64,000 nt of DNA from Actinomycetaceae bacterium (GTDB lineage Bacteria > Actinomycetota > Actinomycetes > Actinomycetales > Actinomycetaceae): positions 88,695 through 152,694 of the forward strand of contig JAUNVP010000002.1 in NCBI GenBank assembly GCA_030537615.1, given 5' to 3'. Below the pieces are notes generated by a model, which searched no databases, was not told where the DNA came from, and was given only the letters and a program-made list of their open reading frames with translations. The translations under genes were made by a program, and so were the position numbers. Shown one piece after another: positions 9,070 through 17,626 of this stretch. How positions within the stretch are numbered: the first letter of the stretch is position 1; each line of letters starts with the position of its first letter.

Positions 9070-9085
9070 TGTTGCACGATGTTGC
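9070..9085. promoter_or_regulatory. TGTTGC direct repeat, putative operator (GH3/gnd promoter region)
   Basis: TGTTGC at 9070-9075 is repeated exactly 10 bp later at 9080-9085. The same spaced pair occurs upstream of the first GPH transporter (15973-15988) and between the second transporter and uidA (17758-17773, first half GGTTGC). The spacing is one helical turn. A further single TGTTGC overlaps the GH3 start at 9001. Confidence 0.55.
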
Positions 9086-9139
9086 CCAAACCACACCCCC
9101 TTAAAGAGCGATAGAGTGACACAGAGGTCCGCAAAAGAT

Positions 9140-9153
9140 GGCAACCGGTTGCC
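9140..9153. promoter_or_regulatory. Palindromic LacI-type operator candidate
   Basis: GGCAACCGGTTGCC is a perfect 14-bp palindrome with a central CG, the usual form of LacI-family operators. It lies 59 bp before the gnd start and in the shared GH3/gnd promoter region. The LacI regulator encoded at 22788 is the obvious candidate to bind it. Confidence 0.6.
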
Positions 9154-9211
9154 GAGATTCGACCGGCATATCACCCTTGAGTTAAGGCGCATTTTTCACA
9201 AAGGAGTACCA

Positions 9212-10666
9212 ATGACCATTGAAAAACCCGCAGTCGCAAGTGCCGACATTGGCGTCACCGGAATGGGCGTCATGGGCTCAAACCTAGCCCGCAATTTTGC
9301 CCGCAACGGCAATCGCGTCGCCATCCACAACCGCACAGTGGCCAAGACCGAAGCCGTCATGGAAAAGCACGGTGAGGAAGCTCAGTTCATTCCGTGCGAA
9401 TCAATGGATGACTTCGTCTCTGCCCTCACTCCACCCCGATGCGCAATCATCATGGTGAAAGCAGGGAAAGCCACGGACGCCGTCATCGAGGAGCTCGCTT
9501 CCCGCATGGATAAAGGCGACATCATCGTCGACTGCGGTAACTCCCTATTCTCCGATACTCGCCGCCGTGAAGCAGCCTTGCGTGAACGCGGCCTCCACTT
9601 CGTAGGGTGCGGTGTTTCCGGTGGTGAAGAGGGCGCCCTGTGGGGCCCATCCATCATGCCGGGTGGCTCACCCGACTCCTACAAGCGCCTCGGCCCCATG
9701 CTCGAGTCAATTTCCGCCAAGGTCGATGGCGAACCGTGCTGCACGCACGTTGGCGAGGACGGCGCTGGACACTTCGTCAAGATGGTGCACAACGGCATCG
9801 AGTACGCCGACATGCAGGTAATCGGCGAAGCCTACGACCTACTCCGCCGCGCACTCGGCCTCAGCCCCGCAGAAATCGCAGATATTTTTGCCGAATGGAA
9901 CCGCGGTGAACTCGACTCCTACCTGATGGAAATTTCCGTCGAGGTCCTGCGCCAGGTCGATGCCGAAACCGGTAAACCACTCGTCGACCTCATCGTCGAC
10001 GCCGCCGGACAGAAGGGAACTGGCGCGTGGACGACGCAGACGGCGCTCAGCCTCGGCGTCCCCGTCACCGGCATTGGTGAGGCCACTTTCGCTCGCGGCC
10101 TCTCCTCCTCCCCCAAGCAGCGTGAAGCCGCTCGTGACTTCGCTGGTGAAGCGGCCGAGTGGAATATCGAAGACCGCGACGCGTTCATCGAGGACGTGCG
10201 CCAGGCTCTGTACGCGTCGAAGATCGTCGCCTACTCGCAGGGCTTCAACGAGATCCAGGCGGCCGCAGAAGAGTACGACTGGAATATCAACCTCGGTGAC
10301 ATGGCCCGTATTTGGCGTGGTGGTTGCATTATTCGCGCCCGCTTCCTCGGCGAGATCACGCAGGCATTCGAGAAGAACCCCGACCTGCCCCTCCTCATCG
10401 CAGACTCGTACTTCTACGACAAGATCGTTGAAGCGCTCCCGCACTGGCGTCGCATTGTGTCGCTGTCGGCTCTGCACGGTGTCGCCGCACCGGTGTTCAG
10501 TTCGTCGCTGTCCTACTACGACGGGATTCGCGCCGAGCGTCTGCCCGCCGCTCTTATCCAGGGCCAGCGCGACTTCTTCGGGGCGCACACCTACAAGCGC
10601 ATCGACAAAGACGGCACCTTCCACACGCTGTGGGCTGAAGAAGGCCGCCGCGAAGTCGAGGCCTAG
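9212..10666 (+). CDS. gnd: 6-phosphogluconate dehydrogenase (decarboxylating)
   Basis: This 484-residue enzyme oxidises and decarboxylates 6-phosphogluconate to ribulose 5-phosphate, normally with NADP. It has the N-terminal Rossmann motif (GMGVMGSN with NRT after the second strand), the substrate signature GCGVSGGEEGALWGPSIMPGG-like block, and the catalytic segment GHFVKMVHNGIEYADMQ with the conserved Lys, Asn and Glu. The length fits the long homodimeric class. ATG 9212 is preceded by AAAGGAG at 8 bp; upstream in-frame codons are non-coding. It leads a plus-strand run gnd-kinase-(small membrane protein)-larA. Its place in a hexuronate cluster suggests that gluconate, not KDG, is the product fed to central metabolism. 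Confidence 0.93.
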   Translation: MTIEKPAVASADIGVTGMGVMGSNLARNFARNGNRVAIHNRTVAKTEAVMEKHGEEAQFIPCESMDDFVSALTPPRCAIIMVKAGKATDAVIEELASRMDKGDIIVDCGNSLFSDTRRREAALRERGLHFVGCGVSGGEEGALWGPSIMPGGSPDSYKRLGPMLESISAKVDGEPCCTHVGEDGAGHFVKMVHNGIEYADMQVIGEAYDLLRRALGLSPAEIADIFAEWNRGELDSYLMEISVEVLRQVDAETGKPLVDLIVDAAGQKGTGAWTTQTALSLGVPVTGIGEATFARGLSSSPKQREAARDFAGEAAEWNIEDRDAFIEDVRQALYASKIVAYSQGFNEIQAAAEEYDWNINLGDMARIWRGGCIIRARFLGEITQAFEKNPDLPLLIADSYFYDKIVEALPHWRRIVSLSALHGVAAPVFSSSLSYYDGIRAERLPAALIQGQRDFFGAHTYKRIDKDGTFHTLWAEEGRREVEA

Positions 10667-10702
10667 CTTTCCAGCGAACTGGGCCGCTTGACGCGGTTAC
10701 GT

Positions 10703-10741
10703 GACCGGCGCCTGCGGTACTCTCCTGACGCGGCGCCGGTC
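10703..10741 (+). terminator. Hairpin after gnd
   Basis: GACCGGCGCC (10703-10712) pairs perfectly with GGCGCCGGTC (10732-10741) across a 19-nt loop. It is followed by a moderately T-rich stretch (CTGTTTTGG). It lies between gnd and the kinase gene and may reduce read-through. Confidence 0.5.
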
Positions 10742-10811
10742 TAGTTCCACCTGTTTTGGCTTCAAAACGACAGACTCCACCTCACCCACTCATTCTTGGA
10801 AGGACCTCCCC

Positions 10812-11885
10812 ATGCAGTTACGCGAAGATGCCCAATGGGCACTCGTCGTTCCCACCTCGATCGGCGTTCGTATCACGCCGGAAAACCGTCAACCTGTCCA
10901 CACGTCAAGCCGTTTCATGCTCCACGCGACCTCGGCGGAAACGAACGTCGCGTCAGTTCCTTCCCACCTCGGTATGCCGGTGAAAGTGCTGACGAACTTC
11001 GTTGAAGGCTCACCTATCTCCGCGCTGATTAAGGCTGACCTGCGGGCTCGTGGGATGGCCTACGAAGGACCGGACAAGCCGCAGGGAGATGCCTGGGGCT
11101 TCCGCCACCAGTTCAACATTGCTGATTCGGGGTTCGGAGGTCGTGCTCCGCGCGTGTGGAATGACCGTGCCGGAGAGGTCGGCCTCACCCTTGATGCCGC
11201 TGATTTTGATCTCGACAAACTATTCGTCGAAGAAGGGGTCAAAATCTTACATCTGTCGGGCTTGATTGCGGCGCTGTCTCCCGAGACCTCAAAGTTCTGT
11301 GTTGATCTCGCTCGCGTAGCCAAAGAAAACGGGACAGTTGTGAGCTTCGACCTCAACTATCGGGCTTCATTTTGGAAGGGGCGCGAGGACGAACTGTCCG
11401 CTGCCTTCCATGACATCGCCAGCCACTGCGACGTGCTCTACGGTAACGAGGAGGATTTTCAGCTCTGCCTCGGTATTCAGGGTCCAGAAGCCGGTGGTGA
11501 GGCGATCGGCTCCAAGATTGAGAGCTTTAAGGAAATGATCAAGCGCATCCAGGTCGAATACCCGGACGCCAAGTACATCGGTACTTCGCTGCGCGAAGTG
11601 ATCTCTGCGAACCACCATAAGTGGGGCATCATTTTGTGGGGTGACGACGAGTTCCACGTTGCTGAGCTACGCGATATCGACGTCATTGACCGCATCGGCG
11701 GCGGAGATGGCTCAGTTGGCGGAGTTCTTTACGGCATTCTCAAGGGCTGGCCGGCTGAGAAGTGCATGCAGTTTGGATGGGCGACTGGCGCACTCGCGGC
11801 GACCTCGCTCACCGACTACGGTGCTCCTGCTGACGAAGCTCAAGTGTGGTCGATGTGGGAGGGGAACGCTCGCGTACAACGGTAG
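10812..11885 (+). CDS. PfkB-family sugar kinase (KDG/gluconate kinase-like)
   Basis: A 357-residue ribokinase-fold enzyme. The C-terminal PfkB signature is DRIGGGDGSVGGVLYGIL, with the catalytic base Asp in GGGD where most members have GAGD. The middle contains FDLNYRASFW, typical of KDG-kinase-like members (DxNxR). ATG 10812 follows GGAAGGA at 7 bp; the open frame further upstream runs through the terminator hairpin and is not coding. The family phosphorylates sugars or sugar acids at a primary alcohol using ATP. Because no mannonate dehydratase or KDPG aldolase gene is visible and gnd is adjacent, I suggest gluconate as substrate, giving 6-phosphogluconate. KDG remains the main alternative. 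Confidence 0.8.
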   Translation: MQLREDAQWALVVPTSIGVRITPENRQPVHTSSRFMLHATSAETNVASVPSHLGMPVKVLTNFVEGSPISALIKADLRARGMAYEGPDKPQGDAWGFRHQFNIADSGFGGRAPRVWNDRAGEVGLTLDAADFDLDKLFVEEGVKILHLSGLIAALSPETSKFCVDLARVAKENGTVVSFDLNYRASFWKGREDELSAAFHDIASHCDVLYGNEEDFQLCLGIQGPEAGGEAIGSKIESFKEMIKRIQVEYPDAKYIGTSLREVISANHHKWGIILWGDDEFHVAELRDIDVIDRIGGGDGSVGGVLYGILKGWPAEKCMQFGWATGALAATSLTDYGAPADEAQVWSMWEGNARVQR

Positions 11886-11984
11886 CTTGGGGCGGGAAAC
11901 GACCACTTCGTTCCCGTAGTGGAGTAACGCCCGCGTACAGCGAGAGCTGGTGTATGCGGTAGCTCGCGCGTAGCTGGTTCACCG

Positions 11985-12026
11985 CACTGGCGTGCCCGGC
12001 TCACTACACTGGCATACCCGGCTCAC
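11985..12026. repeat. Two-copy 22-bp tandem repeat
   Basis: CACTGGCGTGCCCGGCTCAC at 11985-12004 is repeated with two changes at 12007-12026 (period 22 bp). It lies in the 406-bp gene-free stretch 11886-12291 after the kinase gene. Apart from this and the hairpin repeats from 12041, I see nothing coding there. Confidence 0.6.
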
Positions 12027-12040
12027 CGCGCCATAGCCCC

Positions 12041-12204
12041 GTAGGCTCTCTGTAACTATCGTTTTTCCAGCTGTAGGCTCTGCCTAGCGAACGTAGGCTC
12101 TGCCTAGCCGCATCTCAATTCGCTGGGGAGAGCCTACAACCACCAAAAACACCCCTACAGTGAGCCCAGACCCCCGCGTAGGCTCTGCCTAACAGCAATA
12201 GGCT
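12041..12204. repeat. Intergenic hairpin repeat cluster, TAGGCTCTG family (copy 2)
   Basis: GTAGGCTCT occurs at 12041, 12073, 12093 and 12178, with GAGAGCCTAC at 12128-12137 as the inverted arm. The unit from 12093 to 12137 matches the element at 1096-1140 almost base for base in length. The following stretch (ACACCCCTACAGTGAGCCCA, then CGTAGGCTCTGCCTA) recurs at about 14043-14087, so the repeat is a composite of more than 100 bp. Confidence 0.8.
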
Positions 12205-12291
12205 CACCCACACACGTGGGCTGACTGGCAGTATCCTTGAAGCACGCACTCGTACCCGTTTATTCGCCCACCCACATTGATGAGGACGCAT

Positions 12292-12510
12292 ATGGCTCAC
12301 AACCCCAATCAGCCGCCGGTATCTGTACCGGCTCGACTCGCGTTTTCATTTGTGTGGTGGATTCTCATTGCGCGGATCATTGTTGGTTTTACACGGGGAA
12401 CACTATGGCCGGTCGGCGAGTGGGTGGATGGCCGGTCGTGGCTTTATGCCCTCGGCTTCGCGATCATCGGAACAGGTACCTACTGGATACGTATCCGCCG
12501 GGAGGGTTAA
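12292..12510 (+). CDS. Small membrane protein of unknown function
   Basis: A 72-residue protein with two hydrophobic helices (about residues 13-31 and 47-63) and a basic C-terminus (WIRIRREG). ATG 12292 is preceded by TGAGGACG at a suitable distance. It lies between the sugar kinase and larA in the same direction. I do not recognise a family. It could be a real small membrane protein or a helper of the neighbouring pathway, but nothing in the sequence shows a role. Confidence 0.6.
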   Translation: MAHNPNQPPVSVPARLAFSFVWWILIARIIVGFTRGTLWPVGEWVDGRSWLYALGFAIIGTGTYWIRIRREG

Positions 12511-12663
12511 GCCGCGATGGGTGCGGTTGCACTCCTCTGCCTCCAAACCCTGCCTCCGAATCCTGCTTCCTAACCCCTGCCGCCAGCACCGATTTCAACA
12601 CCGGACTCCGGGAAGTTGTGGCAACTCGTTGCGAGAAAACGGGATGTGGGTCACAGTAGTGCT

Positions 12664-13971
12664 ATGACTGAGCTTTACCCTGGAATTCCTGAAGCCGCCA
12701 GCGTGGGCGGCCCTGATGTCGTTCTCTCCAAAGAACAAATCCGCAACTTCGTCCTCGAACAACTCGGTAACTACGATTTTGACGGCAAACGTGTCACCCT
12801 CGTCGTTCCTGATGGAACCCGCCATGCCCCGGTAGATATGATGGCGCATTTTATTCGTGATGCACTCGCTGATCGCCCCAAGGACGTACGCGTCGTCATC
12901 GCTCTGGGAACCCACGACGATATGTCCGAAGAAGCGATCGCCAAGCTGATGGGGTATGAGCCGGGACATTTCGACGATGAGTTCCCCGGCTGGGAAATCT
13001 TCAACCACGCCTGGCGCAACGAAGACACCTTCGAAGATCTCGGTACTATTCCCAAAGAGAAGATCGCAGAGCTCTCCGGTGGGCGTTTAACCGATCGTCC
13101 GATGCAGGTTCTGGTCAATAAAATGGTGTGCGACACCGACATCACGCTCATTCTCGGACCGGTGCTTCCCCATGAAGTCGTCGGAATTTCCGGAGGAAAC
13201 AAGTACTTATTCCCTGGTCTATCAGGCCACGACGTCATTGACATGTCGCACTGGGTGGGCGCCCTCATTACCTGCTTTGAAATGATCGGCTCTCGCGGAG
13301 TGACCCCTGTCCGTCAGATGATTGATGCTGCCGCCGACCTCGTTCCCTCTACCAAGGTCATGCTCGGCATGATCGTCAAGCCCGGCACACTCGACCTCCA
13401 GTTCGTCGCCTTCGGCGATTCGAAAGCCGCGTGGGAAGCCTGCGCGAACGTATCCGCCGACGTGCACGTCAAGTACGTTCCCAAACCCTACAAGCGAGTC
13501 GTCTCGATTATGCCCGAAATGTACGAGGATATCTGGACCGCTGCTAAAGGCTTCTACAAGCTCGAACCCGTTGTCGCTGAGGGTGGAGAGCTCATTCTGT
13601 ACGCCCCGCATATTACTGAGATCGCGCATATGCACCCCGGCCTCAACGACATCGGCTATCACAACCGCGATTACTTCGTGAAGCAGTGGGATAAGTTCAA
13701 GGACCACCCGTGGGGCGAGCTCGCCCACTCAACGCACCTGCGCGGTATGGGAACCTACGATGCGGAAACCGGGATCGAGTCGAACCGCGTGACCGTCACG
13801 CTTGCCACGTCTATCCCGCGTGAGGTCGTCGAGAGCGTCAACCTCAAGTACATGCATCCGGACGAGGTGGACTTTGACGCGCTGGAGGCCGATCCCGACA
13901 CTCTCGTGGTTCCACAGGCCGGTGAACTTTTGCACAGGCTGGAGGACGAGCGCGGCGACCTCCCTAAGTAA
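12664..13971 (+). CDS. larA: LarA-family nickel-pincer racemase/epimerase
   Basis: A 435-residue homologue of nickel-dependent lactate racemase (about 424 residues). The residues that bind the nickel-pincer nucleotide are in place: His84 (GTHDD), His170 (LPHEV), Lys180 (SGGNK) and His196 (DMSH). The spacing 170-180-196 equals 174-184-200 of the Lactiplantibacillus enzyme; the Lys holds the cofactor by a thioamide bond. The motif VVPDGTRHAP replaces the family's SDGTRP-like loop. ATG 12664 starts the conserved part. Family members racemise or epimerise 2-hydroxyacids by hydride transfer, and one group is reported to interconvert D-gluconate and D-mannonate. The gene sits among glucuronate genes and next to gnd, so mannonate/gluconate epimerase is my preferred role; lactate racemase is the alternative. 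Confidence 0.85.
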   Translation: MTELYPGIPEAASVGGPDVVLSKEQIRNFVLEQLGNYDFDGKRVTLVVPDGTRHAPVDMMAHFIRDALADRPKDVRVVIALGTHDDMSEEAIAKLMGYEPGHFDDEFPGWEIFNHAWRNEDTFEDLGTIPKEKIAELSGGRLTDRPMQVLVNKMVCDTDITLILGPVLPHEVVGISGGNKYLFPGLSGHDVIDMSHWVGALITCFEMIGSRGVTPVRQMIDAAADLVPSTKVMLGMIVKPGTLDLQFVAFGDSKAAWEACANVSADVHVKYVPKPYKRVVSIMPEMYEDIWTAAKGFYKLEPVVAEGGELILYAPHITEIAHMHPGLNDIGYHNRDYFVKQWDKFKDHPWGELAHSTHLRGMGTYDAETGIESNRVTVTLATSIPREVVESVNLKYMHPDEVDFDALEADPDTLVVPQAGELLHRLEDERGDLPK

Positions 13972-13986
13972 CTCACACCAGTCACC

Positions 13987-14136
13987 GTAGGCTCTCTGTA
14001 GCAGCACCTCTTTTCGCTACAGAGAGCCTACAAAGCTCAAAAACACCCTTACAGTGAGCCCAAACCCCCTCGTAGACTCTGCCTAGCAAACGTAGGCTCT
14101 GTGTAGTTGCACCCAGCGTCATCACACAGAGCCTAG
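13987..14136. repeat. Intergenic hairpin repeat cluster, TAGGCTCTG family (copy 3)
   Basis: GTAGGCTCTCTGTAGC (13987-14002) pairs perfectly with 14016-14031, a 16-bp stem with a 13-nt loop. A second hairpin uses 14093-14104 and 14124-14135 (TAGGCTCTGTGT and complement). Between them lies the spacer shared with copy 2 and a variant arm GTAGACTCTGCCTAG. The cluster separates the converging larA and transporter genes and probably ends transcription from larA. Confidence 0.8.
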
Positions 14137-14165
14137 AGCACCTCACAGCCCGTCATAACAAAGCA

Positions 14166-14192
14166 GTGGGCCCGGCATTACGCCGAGCCCAC
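14166..14192 (-). terminator. Hairpin after first GPH transporter gene
   Basis: GTGGGCCCGGC (14166-14176) pairs with GCCGAGCCCAC (14182-14192), with one bulged base, around a short ATTAC loop. It lies 42 bp past the transporter stop on the minus strand. Confidence 0.6.
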
Positions 14193-14233
14193 AACTTCGA
14201 GTCCGCTTTACGAACTGGTATCTACGGTTGTTG

Positions 14234-15823
14234 TTACTTCTCATCCGTGGGATCGATGGGGGTACCACCGGCTCCCGGAGGCGTATCACCCGCGGCGGGA
14301 TCAACCGTTGCATCATCAACTGTAGAGGCAGTCTCACCCGTACCGCCCGGGATCGCGCCAACGGCGGATTCCGCATCAGTGGCTCCTGCCGGTTTATTGG
14401 CGTACTCACCGCGACCGTGACGACGCTGGAGGGTATCGAAGTTGGCTTCGACCTCCTTGCGGCCCAGCGGATACCAGAACCACATGACAGCCGCTGTCAA
14501 AGCAATGAGGACGGAGGGAACGAGCAAGAACAGCATGTAGATGCCCTGCAGTGCCTCGGGGCTTTGGGTCCCACCCGCTTTGGCTAGCTCAGAATCGTAA
14601 CCAACGAATGACACAGCCATACCGACGATGTAACCAGCAAGCGCCTGGCCGAGCTTACGTGACCACGAGTAGATTGCGTAGATGGTGCCGTCATCGCGGT
14701 CGTGGGTGTGGATTTCCTGGTAGTCGAGAACATCAGTGATGACTGCCCACACGAGGACGTTGTAGAACCCTGAGCCGAGCGAAAGGAAGAAGAAAAGAAC
14801 GATAAAGAGAATCGCGCTCTTAATGCTCATGAAGTACATGACGATGCCGAAAACCCCGGAGAAAATGAGGCCGGCAGACAGTAGCTCTTTCTTACCGAAC
14901 TTCATCGCCAGCTTGGTGGCGATGGCGGCGACGATGAAGCCGGGAATGAGGGAGACGATCTGCGAGAGGATCATGAAGCGAATGTCGCCGAAGTAGTCCT
15001 TCCACAAGTAGACCGAGGTGGTGGCGGCAACCTGTGAACCGACGAGGAACAGCAGGGCACCGGTAATGATGGACAGTAGCGGCTTGTTGCGGCCCAGCGT
15101 ACTCAGCATTTGACCAAATGAGGCCTGCTCTTCCTTGGTCTTTGGTACATGGACGACGCGTTCGCGCACCAGCGAGAAGCAGGCTACGTAGCAGGCAACT
15201 GCGGCAATCGAGCAAACGATTGCGGCGATCGCCATGCGGGTTCCGTCAATGTGGTTGTCGACGTTGACGACACCGGGAAGCACGGCCGAGATGATGAGGA
15301 CGGCGAGCATCGCTCCCACCGAACGGAATACCGACAGGGATGAGCGGTGCTCGGGGTCGTCGGAGATAACGGCGGCCATGGACCCGTAGGGAATGTTGAT
15401 GGAGGTGTAGAACACCGAGCCCCAAATAATGTAGGTAACGACCATGTACGTCACGCGAACCCCGTAACTGGCGTTGACGACGAACGGCATGTACATCATG
15501 GCGGAGGCGAGGGCGACGGGGATCGCCATCCGGAGAATCCAGGGACGGAAACGACCGTGCTTGGATGGTTTGAGGACGTCGATGAGCCGGCCCATGCCGA
15601 CATCGGTGAAGGCGTCGAGCAGACGCGCGACGAGGAACAGGGTGCCGACATGCGCGGCATCAATGCCCATGACGTCGGTGTAGAACACCATGAAGAAAAG
15701 CATTTGAAGAATGAAGGAGAAGTCGTTACCGAAATCTCCGAACATGTACCCCACCTTGTCGCGCCAACCGAACGGACGAACCGTCCCGGTAGCAGGACTA
15801 GCCGGCGAAGTCTGTGTTGACAT
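14234..15823 (-). CDS. GPH-family glycoside/hexuronide:cation symporter (1)
   Basis: A 529-residue membrane protein of the glycoside-pentoside-hexuronide family in the MFS fold. It opens with the family motif KVGYMFGDFGNDFSF, has about 12 hydrophobic helices, and the loop GRLIDVLKPSKHGRFRPW after helix 2. The tail of about 60 residues is Pro/Gly/Thr/Asp-rich and cytoplasmic. It would import glucuronides or free glucuronate with a cation. ATG 15823 follows AAAGGAG. It is very similar along its length to the next transporter, so the two arose by tandem duplication. Its promoter region holds the TGTTGC direct repeat, suggesting co-regulation with uidA and the glycosidase. Confidence 0.88.
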   Translation of the reverse strand: MSTQTSPASPATGTVRPFGWRDKVGYMFGDFGNDFSFILQMLFFMVFYTDVMGIDAAHVGTLFLVARLLDAFTDVGMGRLIDVLKPSKHGRFRPWILRMAIPVALASAMMYMPFVVNASYGVRVTYMVVTYIIWGSVFYTSINIPYGSMAAVISDDPEHRSSLSVFRSVGAMLAVLIISAVLPGVVNVDNHIDGTRMAIAAIVCSIAAVACYVACFSLVRERVVHVPKTKEEQASFGQMLSTLGRNKPLLSIITGALLFLVGSQVAATTSVYLWKDYFGDIRFMILSQIVSLIPGFIVAAIATKLAMKFGKKELLSAGLIFSGVFGIVMYFMSIKSAILFIVLFFFLSLGSGFYNVLVWAVITDVLDYQEIHTHDRDDGTIYAIYSWSRKLGQALAGYIVGMAVSFVGYDSELAKAGGTQSPEALQGIYMLFLLVPSVLIALTAAVMWFWYPLGRKEVEANFDTLQRRHGRGEYANKPAGATDAESAVGAIPGGTGETASTVDDATVDPAAGDTPPGAGGTPIDPTDEK

Positions 15824-15972
15824 GATGTCTCCTTTTGCTCCATAGCATCTGCGCTATGAAAGAAAACTGGCGGTAATCGTATGTTCGCGAAGGATTTGCG
15901 CTGTTCACAGCCTCTACTGTGAGACTGGTTACGCTTCATTAAATCTCGCATGCCCTCACTCAAAAGCCGAAA

Positions 15973-15988
15973 TGTTGCCAAATGTTGC
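15973..15988. promoter_or_regulatory. TGTTGC direct repeat upstream of GPH transporter 1
   Basis: TGTTGC at 15973-15978 and 15983-15988, 10 bp apart, about 150 bp before the transporter start on the minus strand. The wider match AAATGTTGCC is itself repeated in full. The same arrangement is found at 9070 and 17758. Confidence 0.55.
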
Positions 15989-16017
15989 CTCAGGATTATC
16001 TGGCGGCCCATAGTAAC

Positions 16018-16045
16018 GGGGGGCTCGACAGCCGTCGAGCCCCCC
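16018..16045 (-). terminator. Hairpin after second GPH transporter gene
   Basis: GGGGGGCTCGAC (16018-16029) pairs perfectly with GTCGAGCCCCCC (16034-16045) around AGCC. It lies 21 bp past the stop of the second transporter and before the promoter region of the first, so the two transporters are probably separate transcripts. Confidence 0.75.
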
Positions 16046-16066
16046 GTGCAGTACCTGTAGGTACAG

Positions 16067-17608
16067 TTACTTCAGTTCATCGGGATCAATCGGCCCAGGA
16101 GTTCCCGGCGTTGGATCACCGGCAGCCGGATCGACTGTTCCGGCATCATAGGCAGACGGTACTGCACCGGCGGCCGGAGCCTTCGCGTACTTCCCGCGTC
16201 CGTGTCGACGTTGGAGCGTGTCGAAGTTCTTGGCCACTTCTTCTTTATTGAGCGGGTACCAGAACCACATGATGACGGCGGTCAGTGCATAGAGAACACC
16301 GGGCACCAGCAGGAACAGCATGTAGATACCGTCGAGGGTCTCCGGGTGCTGATCTAAACCGGCTTTGGCAAGTTCTGAATCGTAGCCGACGAAGGATACA
16401 GCGGCACCAACGATGTAACCGGCGACTGCCTGGCCGAGCTTACGTGACCACGAGTAAATCGCGTAGATGGTGCCGTCATCGCGTTCGCCGGTTTGGACTT
16501 CCTGGTAGTCGAGAACGTCGGTGATGACAGCCCAGACAATGACGTTGTAGAACCCAACACCGATGGAGAGGAAGAAGAACAGGACGATGAACAGTACTGG
16601 CGAGGTGATCTTCATGAACCACATGGCAATGGCCAAAATCGCCGACAATACCAGACCGTAGGACAGGAGCTCTTTCTTGCCCCAGCGCATCGATGCTGCG
16701 GTGGCCACAACGGAGATGAGGAAGACCGGTGCGATTGAGACGATCTGCGCCCACGACATCATGTCAAAAGCGTGGAAGTAGTCTTTCCACAAGTAGGCGG
16801 TCGTCGTTCCAGCGATCTGCGATCCAACGAGGAACAGCAGGGCACCGGAGACGAGGGCGAGCAATGGGCGGTTGTGCACGAGGGTGCTCAGCATTTCACC
16901 GAAAGAAGCCTGTTCTTCATGGGTCTTGATATGCACGATTACGCGTTCGCGAACCATCGAGTAGCACAGCACGTAGCACACGACGGCAGCGATGGAGCAG
17001 GCGATCGCCGCCATGGCCATCCGCGATCCGGAAATCTGGTTATCGACATTGACCACTCGCGGGAGGATGGCGGAGATGATGAGGAAAGCGAGCTGGGCGC
17101 CGATGGAGCGGAATACTGACAGCGACGCGCGGTGCTCTGGCTGATCAGAAATAACGGCGGCCATCGACCCGTAGGGAATGTTGATGGAGGTGTAGAACAC
17201 CGAGCCCCAAATGATGTAGGTGATGACCATGTACGTCACTCGCACGCCGTAGCTGGAGTTGACGACGAACGGCATGTACATCATCGTCGAGGCGAGGGCG
17301 ACGGGGATCGCCATTCGTAGCACCCAGGGACGGAAGCGCCCGTGCTTGGACGGCTTGAGGACGTCAACAATGCGTCCCATACCAACGTCGGTGAAGGCGT
17401 CGACAACGCGTGCTGCGAGGAACAGCGTACCGACAATCTGGGCGTCGATACCCATCACGTCGGTATAGAACACCATGAAGAAAAGCATTTGAAGAATGAA
17501 GGAGAAGTCGTTACCGAAATCTCCGAACATGTATCCGACTTTGTCTTTCCACCCGAACGGCCGAACATTGGGCGCGCTCGAACTGGTGGATGTCGTCTGT
17601 GTTGACAT
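16067..17608 (-). CDS. GPH-family glycoside/hexuronide:cation symporter (2)
   Basis: A 513-residue paralogue of the transporter at 14234, with the same N-terminus after a variable start (RPFGWKDKVGYMFGDFGND), the same loops and a similar Pro/Asp-rich C-terminal tail. ATG 17608 was chosen because AAGGGAGACACA precedes it; an in-frame start at 17626 is possible but lacks a ribosome site. It is divergent from uidA across a 321-bp control region. Two similar but distinct copies may take up different substrates, such as glucuronide conjugates and free hexuronates; the sequence does not tell which. Confidence 0.88.
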   Translation of the reverse strand: MSTQTTSTSSSAPNVRPFGWKDKVGYMFGDFGNDFSFILQMLFFMVFYTDVMGIDAQIVGTLFLAARVVDAFTDVGMGRIVDVLKPSKHGRFRPWVLRMAIPVALASTMMYMPFVVNSSYGVRVTYMVITYIIWGSVFYTSINIPYGSMAAVISDQPEHRASLSVFRSIGAQLAFLIISAILPRVVNVDNQISGSRMAMAAIACSIAAVVCYVLCYSMVRERVIVHIKTHEEQASFGEMLSTLVHNRPLLALVSGALLFLVGSQIAGTTTAYLWKDYFHAFDMMSWAQIVSIAPVFLISVVATAASMRWGKKELLSYGLVLSAILAIAMWFMKITSPVLFIVLFFFLSIGVGFYNVIVWAVITDVLDYQEVQTGERDDGTIYAIYSWSRKLGQAVAGYIVGAAVSFVGYDSELAKAGLDQHPETLDGIYMLFLLVPGVLYALTAVIMWFWYPLNKEEVAKNFDTLQRRHGRGKYAKAPAAGAVPSAYDAGTVDPAAGDPTPGTPGPIDPDELK

Positions 17609-17626
17609 TGTGTCTCCCTTGGCCAC

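Noticed and set aside
9839..10624. A 261-codon minus-strand frame inside gnd
   Set aside because: It is opposite a well-conserved gene and shows no motif; a shadow of biased codon use.
11985..12026. CRISPR-like tandem repeat
   Set aside because: Only two copies with a 22-bp period and no spacers; no cas genes are visible.
12616..12663. An N-terminal extension of LarA starting at 12616
   Set aside because: The first 16 codons do not resemble LarA, while the ATG at 12664 opens the conserved protein.
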